From Chitinophaga pinensis (GTDB taxonomy: Bacteria > Planctomycetota > Phycisphaerae > Phycisphaerales > SM1A02): a stretch of 5,141 bases of DNA. Made by a program: the position numbers and the translations under genes. The notes beneath the pieces are model-generated. The model saw nothing but the letters and a program-made list of their open reading frames with translations, ran no database searches and was not told where the DNA came from. Of this stretch, positions 1-5,141 are shown one piece after another. Each line of letters starts with the position of its first letter. Position 1 is the stretch's first letter. The stretch covers positions 1 through 5,141 of the forward strand of contig CALQCP020000183.1 in assembly GCA_943329105.2 (NCBI GenBank). Direction: 5' to 3'.

Positions 1-889
1 CACGCGCAAGATTGAAGAGGAGTTTGATGAGATCGCCGAAGGCAAAGAGAAGTGGCAAGAGATGTTGCACCGCTTCTACGTGCCGTTCAAGGACGTGGTG
101 GCCGGACTTGCGGCTGCTGACACTGCTCACGTGAAGGCAGAGGGAACGCCGTCGCCGTATGCGTGTCCGTTGTGCGGTCGACGCTGCGAGTATCGCCTTG
201 GAAAGACGGGCAAATTCCTTTCGTGCAGCGGATATCGCGAACAGATTCCAGTCGAGTTGCCGCCAGCAAAGGTGCCGGCGAAACCGGCGAAGAAGAGTAA
301 GGCATCGGCTAAGCCAGCCAAGCCGGTCAAGCCCCGCAAGGTGAAGACGCAGCCGGCGTGCGCGTATGCGGCGCCGGTGAATCGTCAAGGTAAGCCGCTG
401 CTGCCGGAGAAGGTGGACATTCGCTGCCCAGTGGATGGCTCGCCGATGATTCTGCGCACCGGTCGCTTTGGTGACTTCCTCACCAGCGTCAACCGCGAGA
501 CTGATTTCATTCTCAACATCGACAAGAAGGGCGGACTGAAGTTCCCGTCGCCGCCGCCGTATGTGACGGAACTGCCCTGCCCCAAGTGCAGCGCACCGAT
601 GAATCTGCGCACCGGTAAGCGCGGGCCGTGGCTTGGGTGCAGCAAGTTCCCCAAGTGTCGCGGTCGCGAGAGTTGGGCGAAGATCCCGGTGGAGAAACAG
701 CAGGCCTTGGAGAAGGCGCTGGCGATCCACGAGGGCAATCAGCCGAAGTTTGATATCGCTGCGCTTGATGGCACCCCGCTCAAGGAGGGGACGCCAGTGG
801 TGGCGTTGGTCATCCCGGGCGAGGAAGCGAAGTTGAAGTTCCACGCGGACTGGGATGCGGAGCAGCGGGCGCTGGGCGCGACGGGGTGA
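1..889 (+). CDS. topA: DNA topoisomerase I, C-terminal part (5' end outside the window)
   Basis: Type IA topoisomerase, which relaxes negatively supercoiled DNA through a tyrosine-linked single-strand break. Only the last 295 residues are visible; the first complete codon is at 2 and the stop TGA is at 887-889. The catalytic core lies upstream. The first residues (TRKIEEEFDEIAEGKEKW, then a FYVPF segment) match the end of the TopA core, and an in-frame ATG at 62 is internal, not the start. Three zinc-ribbon-like repeats follow. Repeat 1 (about residues 55-78) has Cys55, Cys58 and Cys75 but lacks the last Cys. Repeat 2 (about 142-160) keeps one Cys. Repeat 3 has all four (Cys193, Cys196, Cys213, Cys219). 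A Lys/Pro/Ala-rich linker (about 88-119) separates repeats 1 and 2 and probably contacts DNA or is flexible. The tail after 225 contains no recognised motif. No clear terminator follows. The identification is firm; the linker's role is inferred. Confidence 0.93.
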   Translation, partial: TRKIEEEFDEIAEGKEKWQEMLHRFYVPFKDVVAGLAAADTAHVKAEGTPSPYACPLCGRRCEYRLGKTGKFLSCSGYREQIPVELPPAKVPAKPAKKSKASAKPAKPVKPRKVKTQPACAYAAPVNRQGKPLLPEKVDIRCPVDGSPMILRTGRFGDFLTSVNRETDFILNIDKKGGLKFPSPPPYVTELPCPKCSAPMNLRTGKRGPWLGCSKFPKCRGRESWAKIPVEKQQALEKALAIHEGNQPKFDIAALDGTPLKEGTPVVALVIPGEEAKLKFHADWDAEQRALGATG

Positions 890-1057
890 CGCGGCGGAGT
901 GGGGAAACCGAGGTGCCGAGGGTCAAGACCGGGGATTTTTGGGGGCTGCACCAGCCGCGATATGGCGTTTCCACGCTGCCAGGGGCGATCCGGGGAATAT
1001 CTCGGAATTCATCTCCGAAGTCATGATGGGTGGCGCATTCAGATTGCGTTCATAGAG

Positions 1058-1095
1058 GTGAGACTCTGCTTTCCTGCTTTGAGGAAGCAACTCAC
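1058..1095 (+). promoter_or_regulatory. Bulged hairpin in the presumed 5' leader of the first tailed-protein gene
   Basis: GTGAG (1058-1062) can pair with CTCAC (1091-1095). Inside it, TGCTTTCC (1067-1074, one T unpaired) can pair with GGAAGCA (1083-1089). The loop is TGCTTTGA, with a four-base bulge (1063-1066) on the 5' side. The pairing is read directly from the sequence; whether it forms in RNA or has a role is inference. A hairpin with the same plan, and sharing the word TTTCCTGC, precedes the second tailed-protein gene. Confidence 0.45.
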
Positions 1096-1136
1096 ACCCG
1101 TCACACGAACCCCTCGTGCGGCGAGTGGATCCCCTT

Positions 1137-1159
1137 GGCTTCCGAACCCATCGGAAGCT
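1137..1159 (+). promoter_or_regulatory. Perfect inverted repeat shortly before the ribosome binding site
   Basis: GCTTCCGA (1138-1145) and TCGGAAGC (1151-1158) are exact reverse complements around a five-base loop ACCCA; a G-T pair (1137/1159) can extend the stem to nine pairs. It ends 12 bases before the GGAG of the downstream gene and has no following T-run, so it is not an intrinsic terminator. It could stabilise the leader, affect translation, or bind a protein as DNA. The structure is seen; the function is unknown. Confidence 0.5.
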
Positions 1160-1171
1160 CCGTCCCCCTTT

Positions 1172-1175
1172 GGAG
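1172..1175 (+). promoter_or_regulatory. Ribosome binding site that sets the start at 1185
   Basis: GGAG lies nine bases before ATG 1185, a good Shine-Dalgarno spacing. This favours 1185 over the upstream in-frame GTG at 1116. ATG 1194 would be 18 bases away. CTCC at 1158-1161 could pair with this GGAG, although a four-pair stem is weak. Confidence 0.65.
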
Positions 1176-1184
1176 ATATCCCAC

Positions 1185-1958
1185 ATGTTGCCAATGACCC
1201 GAATAGTTGTATCGAGCACGGTTGCGTCGCTTGTCCTTGCTGGCACGGCTTCGGCCGCGGTGGTGTTTGACAACTACGTGAATGCTGGCACCTATATCGA
1301 CTCTGTGAATACCGGCAGTAACAACGTGCGTTGGTACGCCGTGTATGCCGCGAACGCCACCAACGCGCCAACCCTGAACATCTCGCAGTTGCGCGTCCGA
1401 ATCTCTAAGGCTGCTTCCTTTGCAGGTGCCTCGCTTGAAGCATTTGTAGCAACGGCAAACGGATCCGACTTGTCAACTGCTTACCCCACATTGGTCGCTC
1501 CGGGTGGCACCGAGCCTGCATACACAAGCCTTGGAACCGTGAGCCTTAGCGCTAATGGCACGTCTTCCGCCGTCAATTCAACGGCCAGTTGGGGGAACGG
1601 AACAGCCACCCAGGCCACTATCGCCCTGAACAACAGTTGGAGCACGAATGGCTGCTTCTTCGTTGGATTCCGATTCACGTACACGGGAACCCCGACCGCG
1701 CTCGCATCTATTCGACTCAGCACCGGCTCGAGCGCATCTGGTGGATCTGAAACCGCGCCGGCCACTGGGGCAATCGACAACGTCTATTGGAGGTCAACAG
1801 GCTCCGTGACAGGTGCCGTCACGGGCCCGCTCACTTTCAGTAACGCGAGCACGTCCAACGTGGCTTGCATGGATGTCAGCGGCAACCTCGTCCCCGCCCC
1901 AGGCGCGCTTGCGCTGCTTGGAGTCGCTGGCCTGATCGGCCCACGCCGACGCCGCTGA
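1185..1958 (+). CDS. Secreted protein with PEP-CTERM-like (PAPG-type) C-terminal sorting tail
   Basis: Predicted product of 257 residues. Start chosen at ATG 1185 because of the GGAG nine bases upstream and because it begins a clean signal peptide: Met-Leu-Pro-Met-Thr-Arg, a hydrophobic stretch (about 7-20), and cleavage near ASA-AV at residues 24-25. The mature part is rich in Ser, Thr, Ala, Asn and Gly with many short beta-like stretches, such as CFFVGFRFTYTG and AIDNVYW, typical of extracellular proteins of this class. I recognise no enzymatic motif. The last 22 residues (236-257) are a tripartite sorting tail: VPAPGALALLG, a short hydrophobic segment, then RRRR at the very end. In known PEP-CTERM systems an exosortase in the membrane processes such tails on exported proteins, often linked to exopolysaccharide or the cell surface; applying this to the PAPG variant is inference. 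The gene has its own terminator (1986-2023), so it is probably monocistronic. The function of the mature domain is unknown. Confidence 0.85.
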   Translation: MLPMTRIVVSSTVASLVLAGTASAAVVFDNYVNAGTYIDSVNTGSNNVRWYAVYAANATNAPTLNISQLRVRISKAASFAGASLEAFVATANGSDLSTAYPTLVAPGGTEPAYTSLGTVSLSANGTSSAVNSTASWGNGTATQATIALNNSWSTNGCFFVGFRFTYTGTPTALASIRLSTGSSASGGSETAPATGAIDNVYWRSTGSVTGAVTGPLTFSNASTSNVACMDVSGNLVPAPGALALLGVAGLIGPRRRR

Positions 1959-1985
1959 GTTAGTCATCTTTATCTCTGCTCAACC

Positions 1986-2023
1986 GCACCGGCGATCCAA
2001 CATGGGTCGCCGGTGCTTTGTTT
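1986..2023 (+). terminator. Intrinsic terminator of the first tailed-protein gene
   Basis: GCACCGGCGATCC (1986-1998) pairs with GGGTCGCCGGTGC (2004-2016): 13 pairs with one G-T, a five-base loop AACAT, then TTTGTTT (2017-2023). It lies 27 bases after the stop codon. This is a strong Rho-independent terminator and separates this gene from the next one. Confidence 0.88.
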
Positions 2024-2149
2024 AGCGCAACCCAAGGCGGACGCGGGTCTCTGACCGCCGATAAATCTACGACTGTGACCAACCGGAAGCGCGGCGCAGA
2101 ATTTGTTTCGGATAAGCCGGACAATGACGGCGGATTTGGGGTCTATTTC

Positions 2150-2177
2150 TTGCAGGTGAAATTTGTTGTGCTATGTT
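2150..2177 (+). promoter_or_regulatory. Candidate sigma70-type promoter for the second tailed-protein gene
   Basis: TTGCAG (2150-2155) resembles a -35 box and TATGTT (2172-2177) a -10 box, with a 16-base spacer; a TG at 2169-2170 gives an extended -10 (TGCTATGTT). Transcription would begin near 2184-2185, immediately at the hairpin 2185-2226, and leave a leader of about 86 bases. It follows the upstream gene's terminator, as a separate transcription unit requires. It is predicted from sequence only. Confidence 0.5.
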
Positions 2178-2184
2178 AGCGCAC

Positions 2185-2226
2185 ACTCGCGTTTTCCTGC
2201 CTCTTTCGTCAGTGAGGCACGCGAGT
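2185..2226 (+). promoter_or_regulatory. Bulged hairpin at the predicted mRNA 5' end
   Basis: ACTCGCG (2185-2191) pairs with CGCGAGT (2220-2226), and TGCCTC (2198-2203) pairs with GAGGCA (2214-2219). Both stems are perfect. The 3' arms are directly adjacent, while six bases (TTTTCC, 2192-2197) bulge on the 5' side; the loop is ten bases. There is no T-run after it, so it is not a terminator. A hairpin at the extreme 5' end can protect mRNA from decay; that role here is inferred. Confidence 0.55.
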
Positions 2227-2270
2227 ACCACCAAAGAGGCTGTGAATCGGGAGATTGGTTGCGTTACGCC

Positions 2271-3242
2271 ATGCTCCGCGCGTTCACGTTCTTTGCTGTT
2301 CCCGCTGCAATACTCACCGTTTCCGGTTCCGCACTTGGTGCTGTATCCACTGTGAAGTTCACAGCGGATGCGCTTGGCCTGGGGTCGAGTGAGATCAACG
2401 AAGGCAGCACCGTTGAAGCGAATATCGCTGGGAAACTCATCACTAGTAGCACCACCGGCATGGGAAGCTCGCTCTACGTGCAGCGCAGTGGAATTGCAGG
2501 CTCCGGTACCGCCTCGGACCCATTGATGCTCCGGGTCACCTGCCGCACGCGCCTTGATGCCATCAGTGGATTTCCTGGGAACAACGATGACGACGATCGC
2601 TCCCCTGCATCAAATTCCGCAAACGACTACCAAGCAGGCATCCTGTACGTAGCCAAGGAGAACTCCTCCACGGTTGGCAAAGACGAAGGCCTTGGAGTGC
2701 GCGCATTCGCAACCAACACGAGCGGTGTTCGCACGACTTCGGGCGGCGCAGCCAAGATCACTGGCAACAAGGAAATGAGCGGCGGCACGGGCTCGACCGT
2801 CTTTGACCCCACACCGAGCGACGAACCCGGCGACGAAGAAATTCTTGTTGAGTTCAACGGAGCATCATCGACGCCCGGCATGCTGGGCGACAGCATGACC
2901 GTCACCCTTTCGAAATTCAAGTCGGGCAATCTCCTGGAATTGACCATCAATCTCCAAGGCGGAGGCGTGCTGCACTTTGCATCACTTGGCACTTCAAGCG
3001 GAGCGTTCACGTCACTTGGAAGTGACGTGCAACGGCTGGCATTCTCATCGCTTGCGGGGCTTTCCTCCAGCGCGATCGTCAGTTCCTTTGCCATCCGCGC
3101 CATTGAGGATAACGCATCGCATCCGAGCGTGAACGCCGAAGGTCTGCTGCTTCAGGGCATCTCAGGAACGCTGGTTCCGGCTCCGGGCGCCATAGCGCTT
3201 CTGGGCTTGGCTGGCATCGTTGCCGGGCGGCGACGCCGCTGA
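2271..3242 (+). CDS. Secreted protein with PEP-CTERM-like (PAPG-type) C-terminal sorting tail
   Basis: Predicted product of 323 residues. ATG 2271 starts a good signal peptide (MLRAFTFFAVPAAILTV..., cleavage near ALG-A at residues 23-24). A GGGAG at 2249-2253 is 17 bases away, too far for this ATG, but five bases before an in-frame TTG at 2259, which would add only four residues (MRYA); either start is possible. The mature part has an Asn/Asp run at 104-109 (NNDDDD), then DEGLGV at 138-143 and DEEILVEF at 188-195. As I recall, a GLGV motif followed by an acidic strand occurs in a beta-rich domain of unknown function common in PEP-CTERM and other choice-of-anchor proteins. The last 22 residues (302-323) are VPAPGAIALLG, a hydrophobic segment and RRRR, nearly the same as in the upstream gene's product; the mature parts show no obvious similarity. 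Probably exported and anchored or released by an exosortase system. No catalytic motif is recognised. Confidence 0.85.
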   Translation: MLRAFTFFAVPAAILTVSGSALGAVSTVKFTADALGLGSSEINEGSTVEANIAGKLITSSTTGMGSSLYVQRSGIAGSGTASDPLMLRVTCRTRLDAISGFPGNNDDDDRSPASNSANDYQAGILYVAKENSSTVGKDEGLGVRAFATNTSGVRTTSGGAAKITGNKEMSGGTGSTVFDPTPSDEPGDEEILVEFNGASSTPGMLGDSMTVTLSKFKSGNLLELTINLQGGGVLHFASLGTSSGAFTSLGSDVQRLAFSSLAGLSSSAIVSSFAIRAIEDNASHPSVNAEGLLLQGISGTLVPAPGAIALLGLAGIVAGRRRR

Positions 3243-3268
3243 CTGTAACGAACGCTGATTGAAACAGA

Positions 3269-3310
3269 AACTCCCGAGCCGTCGACTAACGACTCGGGAG
3301 TTCTTTTATT
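3269..3310. terminator. Intrinsic terminator between convergent genes, probably bidirectional
   Basis: AACTCCCGAG (3269-3278) pairs perfectly with CTCGGGAGTT (3293-3302), with a possible extra CGT/ACG pairing inside the loop. On the plus strand TCTTTTATT follows; on the minus strand TTTCTGTTTC follows. It lies 27 bases after the plus-strand stop and about 60 bases beyond the stop of the convergent minus-strand transporter gene, so it can end both transcripts. Plus-strand activity is well supported; the minus-strand T-run is less perfect. Confidence 0.83.
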
Positions 3311-3360
3311 GGAACACGGGTGACCGGCACCGACATCCGTGCGGAATATATCGTGATGCC

Positions 3361-4671
3361 TTATCCGGGTAGGGATTTGGCGCGGTTCGGATAGGCGACC
3401 AGAATGATCGCGAAGCAACCAATGGCCATCCACATGGGGACGGTGAACAACTTTGTGTAGTCCATCGTGCCGCTTGCGCTTGCCCAATTTCCGACGATGT
3501 TCGCTGCAACAATGCTGCCGACAATCGTTCCGATACCAACGATGACCAGATTGAACAAGCTCTGCGCCGTGGCACGAATGTCGCCCGTGGTGTTCTCGTC
3601 AACAATCATGAACGCCACGAAGATGAAGCAGCCAAAGCAGAGACCGTGCAGCGCAATGCCTGCCATCACGAATGGCAACGTTGGCATGAACGCCCAGAGA
3701 GCCATGCGCAACGCATAGGCAGCCAGACCGATCAACAAGAGATGCTTGCGTGTGAACCACTTGGTGAGGAACGGCATCATGGCAAGCACCAGAATCTCCG
3801 TCATTTGGCCGATGGTCATCAAACCACCGCCAACGCCGAACACCTCGCTGATGGTCTTCTCAAATGCGCCCTTCTCCACAATGGATGCCTGAACGCTGCC
3901 AATGAATGCGTCCGCCTGTACAAAGTAGAACTGGTGAATGATGCTGACCGGGACTGCAATCAGAAAGAGCAGCACGAGCGGCATCTTGGCAACCTCGCCA
4001 AATGCCTCAAGCCACGCCGTGTTTTGCTTGGCATTCCGCGAAGGCGGCGTGTTTGGAAGGATGAAGCAATACAGACCCATCAGGACGCCAAGGCCAGCAC
4101 TGATCTGGAACGCCACCGCGCGTCCTGCATTCTGAGCAGCGGTCACTTCGTCAGCACCCACGCCAACCGGCGTGTGGTAACGGAACAAAATCTGACCAAC
4201 GGTGATGCCCACCGCAATCCAACCAACCGTGCCCCAAACGCGGATCGGACCAAAGTCCGTGTCGCGATTTGGAATGTGTGCGAACGCCAGCGAGTTGGTC
4301 AAAGCCATGGTCGGCGCGTACACCAATCCGTACAAGGCAGAGAGTGCGAGGAAGTAGTTGAACTCGCCAGTCATTCCCATAAGGAAAACTAACAGTGCGC
4401 CCACCAAGTGACTGACGCCCAGAATCTTCTGAGTGGCGAAGGTGCGGTCGGCCAGCTGTCCCGCAAGGAACGGACCAAAGATGGCGCCGAGCGCGCCGGC
4501 AGAGAAGCAATAGCCGATCTGTTCTCCGGTGAACTTCAAGTGCCCGGAGAGGAACGAATACAGAATCGGAAGCCATGCGCCCCAGATCGCGTACTGCAGA
4601 AACATCATCACCGACAGGCGCGTTCGAAGGTAGGGGATGCTGCTGCCGGGGGCGGTAATGGTTGAATTCAT
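3361..4671 (-). CDS. Major facilitator transporter, nucleoside:H+ symporter (NupG/XapB-like) family
   Basis: Product of 436 residues, close to E. coli NupG (about 418), with about 12 hydrophobic segments expected in the inner membrane. The family call rests on segments resembling NupG: MMFLQYAIWGAW (22-33) in helix 1, the loop GQLADR (71-76, the MFS motif A position), YAPTMALTNSLAF (118-130), the strongly characteristic FGPIRVWGT (140-148) and IRATAQSLFN (365-374). Members import nucleosides with protons; the substrate here cannot be read from the sequence, so nucleosides are an inference. ATG 4671 is the first start after an in-frame TGA (4681-4683). It has no usable Shine-Dalgarno, but a near-consensus promoter ends eight bases upstream, suggesting a leaderless mRNA. 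It is divergent from ispG and convergent with the tailed-protein gene, so it appears monocistronic. Long antisense and offset frames inside it are coding shadows. Confidence 0.88.
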   Translation of the reverse strand: MNSTITAPGSSIPYLRTRLSVMMFLQYAIWGAWLPILYSFLSGHLKFTGEQIGYCFSAGALGAIFGPFLAGQLADRTFATQKILGVSHLVGALLVFLMGMTGEFNYFLALSALYGLVYAPTMALTNSLAFAHIPNRDTDFGPIRVWGTVGWIAVGITVGQILFRYHTPVGVGADEVTAAQNAGRAVAFQISAGLGVLMGLYCFILPNTPPSRNAKQNTAWLEAFGEVAKMPLVLLFLIAVPVSIIHQFYFVQADAFIGSVQASIVEKGAFEKTISEVFGVGGGLMTIGQMTEILVLAMMPFLTKWFTRKHLLLIGLAAYALRMALWAFMPTLPFVMAGIALHGLCFGCFIFVAFMIVDENTTGDIRATAQSLFNLVIVGIGTIVGSIVAANIVGNWASASGTMDYTKLFTVPMWMAIGCFAIILVAYPNRAKSLPG

Positions 4672-4679
4672 GGACGCGG

Positions 4680-4709
4680 ATCATAACTATGCCCTCCCCG
4701 GAATGTCAG
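4680..4709 (-). promoter_or_regulatory. Sigma70-type promoter of the transporter gene, placed for a leaderless mRNA
   Basis: Read on the minus strand, CTGACA (4709-4704) matches the -35 consensus TTGACA at five of six positions and TATGAT (4685-4680) matches TATAAT at five of six, with an 18-base spacer. The start codon begins at 4671, eight bases after the -10 box, so transcription should start at or within a few bases of the ATG. The GGGGAGGG at 4699-4692 looks like a Shine-Dalgarno but lies in the promoter spacer and would not be in the mRNA. Confidence 0.6.
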
Positions 4710-4730
4710 GCGGGTTCACGCATACGTGGA

Positions 4731-4736
4731 TACACT
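4731..4736 (+). promoter_or_regulatory. Weak candidate -10 box for ispG
   Basis: TACACT matches TATAAT at four of six positions and ends nine bases before ATG 4746, which would also give a nearly leaderless transcript. No good -35 box is visible at the right distance. The best reason to consider it is that the space between the divergent genes is only 74 bases and ATG 4746 has no Shine-Dalgarno. Confidence 0.25.
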
Positions 4737-4745
4737 CCCCCACCT

Positions 4746-5141
4746 ATGCAGGACCGCAGAAAAACACGCAAGGTGGCAATCGGCGACGACCGCGTCGGAC
4801 GCTTATTCATTGGCGGCGACTCCCCGATCTTGGTGCAGACCATGACGGCTGGCTACACGTATGACATCGATGCATGCGTCGCCGAAATCGAGCGCTACCG
4901 TCTCGCTGGTGCCGATGTGGTGCGCGTTGCCGTTCCGGAGCGCAAGGACACCGATGCACTGCGCGAGATCATCAAGCAGGTGAAGGTACCGATCGTTGCG
5001 GATGTGCACTTCCACGTCCAGCGCGCACTTGAGGCCGTTGAGGCCGGGGTCCACAAGATCCGCCTCAACCCAGGCAACATCTCTGACCGCGACCAGGTCA
5101 ACCAAGTCATTGATGCGTGCAAAGAACGCAAGATCCCCATC
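4746..5141 (+). CDS. ispG: 4-hydroxy-3-methylbut-2-en-1-yl diphosphate synthase, N-terminal part (3' end outside the window)
   Basis: IspG (GcpE) converts methylerythritol cyclodiphosphate to HMBPP in the cytoplasmic MEP pathway to isoprenoids, using a 4Fe-4S cluster. The visible 132 codons run open to the window end. Family signatures of the TIM-barrel domain are clear: RRKTRKVAIG (4-13), IGGDSPILVQTMT (22-34), GADVVRVAVP, VADVHFH (84-90; E. coli has VADIHFD) and RLNPGNIS (106-113). The cluster-binding cysteines are in the missing C-terminal part. VQTMTAGYT in place of VQSMTNT fits planctomycetal IspG as I remember it. ATG 4746 puts RRKTR at the usual distance from the start, but CCCCCACCT precedes it, so there is no Shine-Dalgarno. 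An in-frame ATG at 4689 would add 19 residues and overlap the transporter's promoter, so I consider it less likely. It is divergently transcribed from the transporter; no pathway link between them is evident. Confidence 0.93.
   Translation, partial: MQDRRKTRKVAIGDDRVGRLFIGGDSPILVQTMTAGYTYDIDACVAEIERYRLAGADVVRVAVPERKDTDALREIIKQVKVPIVADVHFHVQRALEAVEAGVHKIRLNPGNISDRDQVNQVIDACKERKIPI

Larger units (their letters stand above)
890..1184. other. Intergenic region between topA and the first tailed-protein gene
   Basis: About 295 bases without a supportable gene. The left part (890-1050) shows no convincing topA terminator and no promoter with good boxes. The right part (about 1055-1184) is rich in inverted repeats and is probably the transcribed leader of the following gene: a bulged hairpin at 1058-1095, a perfect hairpin at 1137-1159 and a Shine-Dalgarno sequence at 1172-1175. 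A reading frame running through from a GTG at 1116 joins the downstream gene in frame, but the residues before 1185 do not look like a signal peptide. Confidence 0.6.

Noticed and set aside
931..956. Hairpin GGCTG-CAC-CAGCC with a T-run nearby, considered as the topA terminator
   Set aside because: The T-run lies before the stem, not after it, and on the minus strand no T-run follows either. The stem has only five pairs.
1031..1048. Possible sigma54 promoter before the first tailed-protein gene (TGGCGC ... TTGCG), attractive because PEP-CTERM genes in some bacteria are sigma54-dependent
   Set aside because: There are 12 bases between the GG and GC elements; sigma54 promoters need 10. The spacing is wrong and the match is partial.
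993..1182. GGGAATATCTC (993-1003) is complementary to the ribosome-site region GAGATATCCC (1173-1182), with one bulged base
   Set aside because: The pairing partners are about 170 bases apart and no promoter places the first one in the transcript; a short match at this distance may be chance.
1116..1184. In-frame GTG at 1116 as the start of the first tailed-protein gene
   Set aside because: It would place 23 mixed, partly charged residues before the signal peptide and translate across the perfect hairpin; ATG 1185 has a well-spaced GGAG.
2580..2597. NNDDDD run in the second tailed protein considered as a calcium-binding site
   Set aside because: It does not follow a known spacing such as the DxDxDG loop of dockerin or EF-hand motifs; acidic runs are common in secreted proteins.
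3646..4392. 248-codon plus-strand frame antisense to the transporter
   Set aside because: The composition (many His, Arg, Gln, Asn) is that of the reverse complement of a membrane-protein gene, and there is no ribosome site or recognisable domain.
4151..4684. 177-codon minus-strand frame starting at ATG 4684, with GGGGAGGG seven bases upstream
   Set aside because: It runs out of frame through the well-conserved transporter gene, its translation is rich in Arg and His without any family features, and its ATG is part of the -10 box. It is a shadow frame.

Overview
The window looks like a chromosomal segment of a planctomycete, most likely of the Phycisphaerae type. Three things support this. 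Two secreted proteins end in a 'PAPGA(L/I)ALLG...RRRR' tail, the form of the PEP-CTERM sorting signal I associate with that group. The IspG N-terminus carries 'VQTMTAGYT' instead of the usual 'VQSMTNT', again from recall of planctomycetal sequences. Base composition is moderately GC-rich. The assignment rests on recalled family patterns, not on a search.

Layout from left to right: (1) the 3' end of topA (DNA topoisomerase I), plus strand, cut off by the window start; (2) about 295 bases without a gene, whose right half appears to be a structured mRNA leader; (3) a first secreted protein with a PEP-CTERM-like tail (1185-1958), closed by a strong hairpin terminator; (4) a short spacer with a plausible promoter and a hairpin-forming leader; (5) a second secreted protein with the same kind of tail (2271-3242), closed by a hairpin terminator that probably works in both directions; (6) on the minus strand, a 12-helix major facilitator of the nucleoside:H+ symporter type (3361-4671); (7) a short divergent promoter region; (8) on the plus strand, the 5' end of ispG of the MEP isoprenoid pathway, cut off by the window end.

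The genes do not form one operon. Each secreted-protein gene has its own terminator, and the transporter and ispG are transcribed away from each other. topA, the transporter and ispG are ordinary housekeeping or transport genes. The two tailed proteins are probably exported and processed by an exosortase-type system encoded elsewhere.

I found no convincing new multi-gene system. The points worth a second look are at the regulatory scale. The two tailed-protein genes have similar bulged hairpins and a shared sequence word in their 5' leaders. The transporter has a near-consensus promoter whose -10 box lies 8 bases before the start codon, which implies a leaderless or nearly leaderless mRNA; ispG may be similar. 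The TopA C-terminus has lost zinc-binding cysteines in two of its three ribbon repeats.
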